The notes below the pieces were generated by a model, which saw only the letters and a program-made list of their open reading frames with translations, did no database searches and was not told the origin of the DNA. 34,565 bases of DNA, from contig CAMCBD010000024.1 of assembly GCA_945872825.1 (NCBI GenBank), positions 1 to 34,565 on the forward strand, given 5' to 3'. This document shows, piece by piece, positions 18,887 through 26,324 of the stretch (position 1 is the first letter of the stretch; each line of letters opens with the position of its first letter). Source of the stretch: Nitrosomonas ureae (GTDB lineage: Bacteria; Pseudomonadota; Gammaproteobacteria; Burkholderiales; Nitrosomonadaceae). Both the position numbers and the translations under genes were made by a program.

Positions 18887-19488
18887 TCAAAGCCTTTAAT
18901 TAAATCTTCTTCCAACGTCTCGTGTAACTGCTTCAGCGCGCGGCGAATATGCGATTTCACCGTTCCCAGCGCCATCCCTGTGAATGTAGTAATCTCCTCA
19001 TGCGTCAATCCACGAAAGAAGGCCATCGCCACCAATTGCCGCTGAATTGGTTCGAGTCGTTGCAGTGCCCGGTTCAATTGATGGTTCGTTTGTGTGGCGG
19101 AGAGCAAATCTTGCGGATCGCCGTCACAAGCCGGTTCATGCATCAACAGAAGCTCCGGTTCCTCACAAAGTTCAGCGCTATCTTGCTTACGCAAATAATC
19201 TAGTGCCCGGCTGCGCGTGATCGTTAGCAGCCATGCGATGACATTGCCGCGTTGCGCGTCGAAACGCGGCGCCTCGCGCCACACTTGCCAATACACGTCT
19301 TCACTGACTTCTTCCGCCGCTTGCGGATTGCGCGTGATGCGCAGCGCCAACCCATAAACGCGCGCCAGCGTCGCTTCATACAACTCTGCCAACGCTTGTT
19401 CGTCATGCCCGGCGATTGCGGTGACCCAAGCCTGTATTTGTATTTCTTCCGCGCTGGTGTCGCAGCATGTTTTATCGCTATTTGTCAC
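18883..19488 (-). CDS. ECF RNA polymerase sigma factor
   Basis: 201 residues. Region 2 is at about 35-100: LYEATLARVYGLALRITRNPQAAEE with the -10-binding DVYWQVWREAPRFD and WLLTITRSRALDYLRK. Region 4 is at about 140-192: LQRLEPIQRQLVAMAFFRGLTHEEI then GMALGTVKSHIRRALKQL, the helix-turn-helix for the -35 box. The sequence is closest in style to the RpoE/SigK sigma factors paired with cupin anti-sigma proteins. Pairing with the downstream cupin gene (ATGA overlap) supports this. Targets are unknown; the neighbouring FAD oxidase and ABM genes are natural candidates. Confidence 0.92.
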   Translation of the reverse strand: MTNSDKTCCDTSAEEIQIQAWVTAIAGHDEQALAELYEATLARVYGLALRITRNPQAAEEVSEDVYWQVWREAPRFDAQRGNVIAWLLTITRSRALDYLRKQDSAELCEEPELLLMHEPACDGDPQDLLSATQTNHQLNRALQRLEPIQRQLVAMAFFRGLTHEEITTFTGMALGTVKSHIRRALKQLHETLEEDLIKGFE

Positions 19489-19612
19489 TGATCTTTAAAC
19501 CTTATCTATTACGAGTAATCCGATTCGCTGGGAATTGAATAGATTTATTAAACCATATTACTGGCTGAGATTCAGTAATGTACTGCTTCATCAGGCAACC
19601 AATCCAATGTCA

Positions 19613-20959
19613 TCACACTAAAAATTGCTGGTAATAGGGTGTAGTGAACCGGCTTCGCGCCAATTTTTTCGGAATACGCACATCGCCGGGTTGCAGCCAC
19701 TGGGTTTGGATCGGCGAGGGATTGCCGCCTAAAGTATCAATGGCGAGACGATTGTATTCTTTTGAAAATTGCTGCCAGAGCGGATCATTTGGATTGCAAT
19801 AAATCGGGTCGAACGAGCAGGAAATGCCGGGTCCGCCTGAATAAATGCCGTAAGGTTTCAATTTTCTTTCGGGGCGATGGACGAAATAAGTGGCCCAACT
19901 GGTGGGTGCAAATCCGGTTTTTTGTTGAAAGGCTTGCGTGAATCGATACGATTCGACGATGACTTGTTCCAGTCTGCCAATATCGTGCTCGTAGTACTGA
20001 AAATCCAGGCGACTTTCCGTTTCGCCGGGGCGCCAGTATTCGTTGATGAAATCATGGCGCGAAAAAACAATGCCTTTCGGTTGCGGCAGGCTGCCGCCGT
20101 CAAATCCCCGCTGAATCGCCAGCCTTTTCGCAATACGATAGGCTTCGCATTCGGGTTGCGAGCGCATCGGCGTCACGTTACCTGCCCCAGCCCAGTAACG
20201 TTGTTCCACAAAACAGACAAGCTGATGCAGGATGACAACGGCCAGCAGTGCGTCGCACCCTTTGCGCAAGCGTAATAGGCCATCGGTTAGCGCCTCTGGA
20301 CGGTCATACGCTTTCAAATCAACATCTGCTCGGCATAAGCTGGCTCGGCGTACTTCGATGACACATTCCACAACAATGCCGGATAAACCGAAACTGCATT
20401 TGAATGCGTAAAAAGCGGCAGCATCCTGTTTATCCGATAATGTTTGTAGGCTTCCGTTTTCATCGATAGAGAGGATAGCCACGACATGACTGGAAAAATA
20501 ACCGGGTCCGTCCAAAGATGATTCCTTGGTGTCTCCTACCGCGACTGAACCGACAGTCGCTTCGCCAATTTCTGCCTGAAATGGTATTTCCCAGCCTTGC
20601 TGCTGTAACCAAAGACTCAGTTTTTTCAACCGGCATCCCGCTTGCACCCGGACCACATGCCTGCCCTGACCATCGGTTTCCAAGCCCAGTATTGCATCCA
20701 GTTTGCGTGTGCATAGCAATGTGCCACCGTCATTTACAACGGTTTCTGTGACCGATAGCATGGAACCTACTGGGCGCACGGGTGTAGGGAATTGCTCCGT
20801 ATTCCGCACAATTGCTTGCACATCCGCGTAGCTGATTGGCTCGACGTACACAGCGGGTTGCGTGCTACGGCTTGAACCCCAGTTGCTGAATTTGCGTCCA
20901 TCATTTAAAAAAATGCCGTGATAAGGTTGTGCGGTTATTTCTTGCGTGTTGGTGTTCAT
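19613..20959 (-). CDS. FAD-binding oxidoreductase (PCMH-type, aldonolactone-oxidase-like)
   Basis: 448 residues. The PCMH FAD domain spans about 20-210: YVEPISYADVQAIVRN, the PVRPVGSMLSVTETV loop where the FAD pyrophosphate binds, GQGRHVVRVQAG, then GEATVGSVAVGDTKES and FKCSFGLSGIVVECVIEV. The C-terminal half resembles sugar-lactone oxidases and ends with a SWATYFVHRPERKLKPYG segment; the HWGK motif of L-gulonolactone oxidases is not seen, so the substrate is open. No signal peptide or membrane helix. AGAGGAACG precedes the ATG. It starts 27 bp after the ABM gene, so the two are an operon, and lies just upstream of the sigma gene on the same strand. Confidence 0.82.
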   Translation of the reverse strand: MNTNTQEITAQPYHGIFLNDGRKFSNWGSSRSTQPAVYVEPISYADVQAIVRNTEQFPTPVRPVGSMLSVTETVVNDGGTLLCTRKLDAILGLETDGQGRHVVRVQAGCRLKKLSLWLQQQGWEIPFQAEIGEATVGSVAVGDTKESSLDGPGYFSSHVVAILSIDENGSLQTLSDKQDAAAFYAFKCSFGLSGIVVECVIEVRRASLCRADVDLKAYDRPEALTDGLLRLRKGCDALLAVVILHQLVCFVEQRYWAGAGNVTPMRSQPECEAYRIAKRLAIQRGFDGGSLPQPKGIVFSRHDFINEYWRPGETESRLDFQYYEHDIGRLEQVIVESYRFTQAFQQKTGFAPTSWATYFVHRPERKLKPYGIYSGGPGISCSFDPIYCNPNDPLWQQFSKEYNRLAIDTLGGNPSPIQTQWLQPGDVRIPKKLARSRFTTPYYQQFLV

Positions 20960-20985
20960 TGATCGTTCCTCTTAGTTCTATCTTG

Positions 20986-21285
20986 TTAAGCGAGAAATTC
21001 ATATTGCTTGATGATAGGCGCTGCCGCCAGCAGCGGAGTTACTTTTGCCAGAGTGTCCTGGATATGTGGCGTGGTGAAGTGTGCAGCAATCGCTTGTTCA
21101 TCAACCCACTCTTCGATGAACAAGAACTCAACGGGATGACCGCTATTTCTAAATAATTGATAACTTAAGCAGCCCGTTTCCAAGCGGGTCGGTGCAACGA
21201 TTGCTTGCAGTATGGCTTGTACTTCAACGATTTTATCGGCGAGTGCGGTGACTTGGGCAACGACTTTGATGGTTTTCTTTGACAT
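20986..21285 (-). CDS. Antibiotic biosynthesis monooxygenase (ABM) domain protein
   Basis: 99 residues, one ferredoxin-like ABM fold of the YgiN (quinol monooxygenase) kind. KVVAQVTALADKIVEVQAIL, then TRLETGCLSYQLFRNSGHPVEFLFIEEWVDEQAIAAHF with the conserved E-W-x3-x-A-x2-H signature, and a closing TPHIQ helix. Members are small cofactor-free oxygenases acting on quinones or aromatic compounds, or heme-handling proteins. Pairing with an FAD oxidoreductase suggests turnover of a quinone or reactive carbonyl; this is inference. It is the first gene of the ABM-FAD oxidase pair. Confidence 0.85.
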   Translation of the reverse strand: MSKKTIKVVAQVTALADKIVEVQAILQAIVAPTRLETGCLSYQLFRNSGHPVEFLFIEEWVDEQAIAAHFTTPHIQDTLAKVTPLLAAAPIIKQYEFLA

Positions 21286-21655
21286 CGAATTTCTCTATTC
21301 TTTCGGTTATTAAAATAATTTCAGAAAAATAAAGCAAGCGCTTCTATTACCCTATACGCAGGAAATATCAATTTGGATTCATGCTGATTATTTTTATGAA
21401 GGGAATCGCATGGTTTTTGAGCATGATTAGTGATAACAGATACTTTTTTGTAGGAAGCCTCTATTCCATTGCGTGAAATTGTAGCAATAATTTTCTTTTT
21501 ACAATTTTACGCATCCAAATTTCAAGTTCCCGCGTATTAAGCAATGGAGAGATCGGGAGAAGCTATTTCTTTCAGGAAACTCCATAAATTCCCAGTATCA
21601 GCAACAGCTATCACTGGGCAAATTAACTTGAAATGAATGGACAGGAGACAAAGTC
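21286..21655. other. Divergent intergenic region between the ABM gene and the globin gene
   Basis: About 370 bp, AT-rich. It must contain the promoters for both the leftward ABM-FAD operon and the rightward globin gene. An ECF-like pair TGAATC (21381-21376) and CGTA (21358-21355), 17 bases apart on the minus strand, is present but has no matching copy before the sigma gene, so it is only suggestive. A GGAGA lies before the globin ATG. No other structure was seen. Confidence 0.35.
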
Positions 21656-22237
21656 ATGGTTTTTGTACAATCGAAACAACATCACGTAGCCGAATGGGTT
21701 AAATATCTCGCGATTGCATTAATGTGCGGACTCGTTGCAATCGATGGCATAAGTTCTGCATTGGCAGATTCGGGTAAAGCACCGGCGCAACAAACGGAAA
21801 TCAATGAAAACAACGACAGTGCTCCGCGTTTAGTAGTAGAAAGCGATACTGTTGCGGCTAGGTTAGGCGGTTATCATGGAATTCTTGCGTTTTTGCATAA
21901 CTTTGCGGTGCCAGTATTGCTCGCAGATAGCGAAATTGCATCATTCTTTGGTAACTTGACCCAAACGCCGGCGGAGATTGAGCAGTGTTTAGCCATGATG
22001 CTGGATCATGATTTAGGCGGCTCGTCACGGCATAGCGGTACAACTCTCGAATCAGGGCATCGGTGCCGTGGTTCCATGCCAAAAATCCACCAAGGGCGAA
22101 ATATTCCCGATGAAGTGATTACGAAATTTATTGGTATTATTAGTCAGCAAGCCGAGCTTGCGGGTGTGAGCCAGTTTGATATCAAAGCAATTGCTAAGGT
22201 ACTTGAACGCAGTCGTCCCAGTATTCGTAACAAGTAA
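21656..22237 (+). CDS. Exported or membrane-anchored truncated haemoglobin (group 1-like)
   Basis: 193 residues. The N-terminal 37 contain a charged start and a hydrophobic helix (about 15-37, ending SALA), fitting a Sec signal or an anchor. The globin covers about residues 63-187: VAARLGGYHGILAFLHNFAVPVLLADSEIASFFGN is the A-B-C helix start with the family Gly-Gly; RGSMPKIHQGRNIPDEVITKFIG carries the presumed proximal His; and the end AIAKVLERSRPSI matches the H helix. The central part (SSRHSGTTLESGHRC) is unusual. Truncated globins bind O2 or NO; most are cytosolic, so export is noteworthy. A GGAGA site precedes the ATG; a terminator follows. Confidence 0.75.
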   Translation: MVFVQSKQHHVAEWVKYLAIALMCGLVAIDGISSALADSGKAPAQQTEINENNDSAPRLVVESDTVAARLGGYHGILAFLHNFAVPVLLADSEIASFFGNLTQTPAEIEQCLAMMLDHDLGGSSRHSGTTLESGHRCRGSMPKIHQGRNIPDEVITKFIGIISQQAELAGVSQFDIKAIAKVLERSRPSIRNK

Positions 22238-22258
22238 TTCGCCGCTATCAATCTATCA

Positions 22259-22278
22259 CCCCACTGCATGCAGTGGGG
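22259..22278 (+). terminator. Terminator after the globin gene
   Basis: CCCCACTGCA/TGCAGTGGGG palindrome followed by TTGTTTATTAATT, about 20 bp after the globin stop. Confidence 0.75.
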
Positions 22279-22711
22279 TTGTTTATTAATTGGATTGGTA
22301 ATCCTAAATCACTCAGTTTAGCCATTTAAGTCGCTCAAGAATTCCATAGATTAGGGTTTCTCGAAAGATTCATAGCGGTGAAATTTTAATAAATTCAATA
22401 AAATTGATTGGAAGCATCGTCGCATATAGCTTGCAGCTTGATTAAAGCAACGGAGATACGGTTTCATAAATATTGCTAGACTTATTTTATAATGAATATT
22501 TACTATTCAATATGTTAGAAATAGTAATTTAACTAAAAGATTATTTTCTTTACCTGAGGCAAATGTAATAGTAAATTGAACGCAATGGTCTTTTTGAATT
22601 CAGTTATTTTATTGGTGATAGTGAAATCGCTAATGAGCAGCAAAGGGTTACAGTAACTTTTAATGATGAAAGAAACATGTAATTTCTTATATTTTTGAAG
22701 GAGACAGTATT
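22279..22711. other. AT-rich intergenic region upstream of the RTX gene
   Basis: About 430 bp, much more AT-rich than the neighbouring genes. The last 110 bp hold a 36-codon stop-free stretch (ending at TAA about 22682) without a start codon that may be a gene scrap. GAAGGAGACAG gives a strong ribosome site for the ATG at 22712. No clear promoter was identified. Confidence 0.4.
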
Positions 22712-22984
22712 ATGGCAAACGTAACTGGAACAAATGGTAACGATACAATTACTTTAGCTTTGGTATCGGCTGGGGTTGTTGGTGTACCCACAGTTGGAGA
22801 TGACTCCATTTCAGCGCTTGATGGTGACGACACTGTTGATAGCGGTGCTGGCAATGACACTATCGACGGAGGAGACGGCAACGATACGCTCACTGGCGGT
22901 GACGGAAACGATACACTTTTCGGTGCCGATGGGAATGACAGTATTACCGGTGGATTAGGAAATGACTTCATTGATGCTGGCGGC

Positions 22985-25200
22985 GGTGCGGACACAGCTA
23001 ATGGGGGAGACGGGGATGATACTATTTTTGTCGATAGTCTGTTCGTCAGTGTGAATGGAGGCGTTGGAACGGATACTTTATTCCTCTCCGGGACAACGGG
23101 TCGGACACTTAATCTTGCGGCTGTCGGCATAGAGCGTATCCAACAAGGCAGCGAGGGGGGCGATACGTTTAGTGGTGCCGGAATGGCTGTAGCGCTACCA
23201 TCAATGGGAATGGTGGTAACGATATAATTACAGGCGGGAGTGCTAACGACAGCATTAATGCGGGGCAAGGAAACAACACGGTTAATGGTAATGCGGGTGA
23301 CGATTCAATTAGCGCGGGTTCCGGAAACGATGCACTAACTGGAGGAGATGGTAACGACAATATAAACGCCGGTGAGGGAACTAATACACTAAATGGTGGC
23401 TTAGGCAACGATACATTAAATTCCGGAAGTGGAAATGACAATATACTCGGCGGTGATGGAAACGATAGCATTAGCTCGGGCGGCGGTTCTGACACAGTCG
23501 ATGCTGGCGCTGGTGATGATACGATTCAGGTAAGCACGCAATTTGTAAGTGTTAGCGGCGGGCTTGGGACTGATACACTGTTTTTGTCGGGGGTTACAGG
23601 TCGAATAATAGATCTTGCAGCTACGGGTATTGAACGTATTCAACAAGGAAGCGAGGGAGACGATACGTTTAACGGTGCTGCTACGGCGGTAGCACTGATT
23701 GTCAATGGGAATGGTGGTAATGACACGATCAGTGGCGGAAGTGTGTCTGATAGCATTAATGCCGGGCTAGGGAATAATACAGTCAATGGCGGTGCAGGTG
23801 ATGATTCGATCAGCGCCGGGTCTGGGAATGACGCTCTAACCGGGGGAGACGGCAACGATAGTATCAACGCGGGTGAGGGAACTAACACACTGGACGGCGG
23901 TATAGGCAACGATACATTAAATGCCGGCAGTGGGAGTGACAATATCCTGGGTGGTGTAGGAAACGATAGCATTAACGCGGGCGGCGGTGCTGACACAGTC
24001 AATGCCGGTGACGGCGATGATACGATCCAGGTTGACACTCAGTTTGTAAGTGTTATCGGAGGGCTTGGGACTGACACGCTGTTTTTGTCGGGCGACGTAG
24101 GTCGAACAATCAATCTCGCAACTGCAGGTATTGAACGTGTTCAACAAGGCAGTGAGGGAGCTGATACGTTCAATGGTGCGGCAATGGCCGTGGCCTTGAT
24201 CATCAGCGGGAATGGCGGGGATGACATCCTCACGGGGGGGGAGCGCGGGTGACACCTTAAACGGTGGCGAAGGGAATGACAATCTCGTCGGAAATGCAGG
24301 TGATGACAGTCTAAGCGGTGTGGGCGGGGATGATACGATCAACGGCGGTGATGGCAATGACTTTATTAGCGCCGGGGATGGAAATAATTCTTTGATCGGA
24401 GGTAATGGGGATGACACGATTTTTGCCGGAAGCGGAAATGATACGATCACCGGTGGAATCGGGAACGATAATATCAATAGTGGTGGCGGTATCGATGCGG
24501 TAAATGCAGGTGATGGGGATGACACTATTCAGGTAGACACACGGTTTACCAGTGTTATCGGAGGATTAGGGACTGATACTTTGTTTTTATCGGGTACCCT
24601 AGGCCGAACGATCAATCTCGCTACGGCTGGGATAGAACGGATTCAGCAAGGAAGTGAAGGGAATGATACGTTTAATGGCGGCGCAATGGCGGTACAAGCC
24701 ATTATCAATGGGAGAATGGTGGTAATGACAATATCACCGGCGGCAGTGCCGGTGATTTCCTGAACGGTGGTGAAGGCAATAACACGATCACCGGGAATGC
24801 AGGCGACGATAGTATGACTGGAGGTGGGGGAAACGATACGTTGAATGGAAATGACGGCAACGATTCGATCAACGGCCAAGAAGGTAATAATATTGTCGAT
24901 GGCGGAACTGGTAACGATAACATTCTAACGGGTAGTGGCATCGATAACATCATCGGAGGTGCAGGGAATGATTCTATCAATTCTGGTGCTGGCGCTGATA
25001 CAGTCAATGCTGGCAACGGCGATGACACGATTACTATAACTGATCAAGCGACAAGTGTTATCGGTGGCTTAGGTCCGGATACACTCATTATCAGTGGAAC
25101 AACGGGGATTTCCATAAACCTCAATACGGCTGGAATCGAAGTCTTCCATGGTGGCAATGGGCCCGATAATGTTGATGGATCGGCCGTTCTCAGCAATCTG
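22985..25200 (+). repeat. 501-bp (167-codon) super-repeats inside the RTX gene
   Basis: Five units. Each is a block of RTX nonapeptides followed by a conserved segment of about 75 residues: DTVNAGDGDDTIQVDTQFVS..., [44 protein letters not shown]. The codon for the E of [10 protein letters not shown] (or its counterpart) begins at 23132, 23632, 24133, 24635 and 25138, i.e. steps of 500, 501, 502 and 503. Units 2 and 3 are the most alike; the fifth is the most divergent (GIEVFHGGNGPDN). Confidence 0.9.
24234..24241 (+). other. G8 homopolymer at a frame change in the RTX gene
   Basis: The frame needs seven G (ACG GGG GGG AGC, T-G-G-S, as in the sister units); eight are present and lead to an early TGA. 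Such runs are known slippage sites. Confidence 0.85.
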
Positions 25201-25743
25201 ACAATTAATGGCAACGCAGGGACAGACACCTTAACTGGTGGTAATGGAGCAGACAATATCAATGGTGGTTCCGGAGCTGATACGCTAAGCGGAAATGCAG
25301 GCAACGATTTTCTGAACGGTAGTGGCGGATCCGATACACTGCTCGGTCAAGCCGGAACTGATACTTTGATAGGCGGAACAGGACTCGATTTCTTCCGATT
25401 TACCGCGATGGGGGATTCAGTTCTCGGCGCTGGGCACGACATTATTTCTGGCTTCGATGCGGTGGGGGTTGTACTCGGAGATCGAGTTGATGTTAACGCG
25501 ATTGATGCGAATACTGGTGTCGCAGGGAATCAAAATTTTACATTTATTTCAACGGCAGCATTCTCAGCTGCTGGTCAGATCAGGGTTTTTGAGTCCGGTG
25601 GAAATACTATTATCCAGGGTAATGTAGATGCCGCTCTTGGAGCTGACTTTGAGATTTTGGTGCAAGATGGGATTAACATAGCTGCTGATTGGACAGTAGG
25701 GGACTTCTTCCTATAAGGAGGCTGTCTGTGTATTACAGAAAAT

Positions 25744-25778
25744 AACAGATTCGCCGCCTTCATAGCGGCGAATCTGTT
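25744..25778 (+). terminator. Terminator after the RTX gene
   Basis: Perfect 14-bp stem AACAGATTCGCCGC/GCGGCGAATCTGTT with a 7-base loop, 28 bp after the stop. The T tail is short (TTTCCG). Confidence 0.65.
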
Positions 25779-25914
25779 TCCGTCTCAAGTACTTTTAACT
25801 TGCGATTCCCCATGGTTCTGCCACGAGGTTGTTCAATTCACGATCAGGTCTTCGAGCGCTGCTACAAAGACTGAAAGGATCTTGAATTCGATAAAGGGAC
25901 ATGAGTCAAAAATG

Positions 25915-26295
25915 CTATTGCATGGAATGAAGTCCGATCATATTGCCTTCGGTATCAGCGATCAGAGCGATAAAGCCGTATTGACCAATGGACATTTTCT
26001 CACGAATTAATTTTCCACCGGAGGGCGTTGCTCGGGATGCCTCAGCAGCACAATCTACGCAAGTAAAGTATACCAGCACAGCATTTCCACCGGATGGCCC
26101 ATCTTCCATCTTAACCAATGCTCCCGATGCGCCCATTTGATCTTTTACCATTGGAAAGCTCCACAGTTCTATTTTTATTTCTGGGGGACTGTTTAAACGT
26201 TCCAGCTTAGCCTGGAAAACAGATTCATAGAAACGCTTGGCCCGATCCATATCTTGCACGTAAATTTCAAACCATCCAACGGGATTATTTTTCAT
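25915..26295 (-). CDS. VOC (glyoxalase/bleomycin-resistance fold) protein
   Basis: The frame is open to an ATG at 26334, but the ATG at 26295, with AAAGGAGAG just before it, is the natural start and gives 126 residues. Two beta-alpha-beta-beta-beta modules: GWFEIYVQDMDRAKRFYESVF at the start and YGFIALIADTEGNMIGLHS at the end. The final E of DTEGN is a usual metal or fold position. The second half lacks a full set of metal ligands, so enzyme or binding role is open. It follows glgP on the same strand; with the longer start the two would overlap slightly. Confidence 0.82.
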   Translation of the reverse strand: MKNNPVGWFEIYVQDMDRAKRFYESVFQAKLERLNSPPEIKIELWSFPMVKDQMGASGALVKMEDGPSGGNAVLVYFTCVDCAAEASRATPSGGKLIREKMSIGQYGFIALIADTEGNMIGLHSMQ

Positions 26296-26324
26296 ATGAA
26301 GCTCTCCTTTAACGATATCGTAAT

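Larger units (their letters stand above)
22712..25716 (+). pseudogene. RTX calcium-binding repeat protein (type I-secreted adhesin-like), with three frameshifts
   Basis: Encoded across four alternating frames: 22712 to about 23199, 23200 to about 24241, 24242 to about 24714, and 24715 to 25716. All carry the same kind of sequence: nonapeptides of the GGxGxDxUx type ([17 protein letters not shown]) that bind Ca2+ in a beta-roll. Reversing one missing base near 23197, one extra G in the run at 24234-24241 and two extra bases near 24713 gives a single frame of 1001 codons (1000 residues). There is no N-terminal signal. The C-terminal about 110 residues (FRFTAMGDSVLGAGHDIISGFD ... NTIIQGN ... DWTVGDFFL) resemble the serralysin-type C-terminal type I secretion domain. 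No HlyB/HlyD/TolC genes are in the window. Likely a surface or biofilm protein; no enzymatic domain is seen. Confidence 0.8.

Noticed and set aside
21355-21381. TGAATC-17-CGTA as an ECF promoter for the ABM-FAD operon
   Set aside because: No matching pair stands before the sigma gene itself, so there is no shared motif to support it.
22574-22682. A 36-codon stop-free stretch just before the RTX gene
   Set aside because: No start codon or ribosome site, no recognised similarity; length is within chance for an AT-rich region.
22985-25200. Regular repeats that might suggest a CRISPR array
   Set aside because: The period is 501 bp with coding repeats inside, not 25-40 bp repeats with unique spacers; no cas genes are present.
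22687-25304. Several long minus-strand frames rich in serine, proline and leucine opposite the RTX gene
   Set aside because: They are mirror frames of the Gly/Asp/Asn-rich repeats on the plus strand; composition follows from the repeat, and none has a ribosome site or domain.
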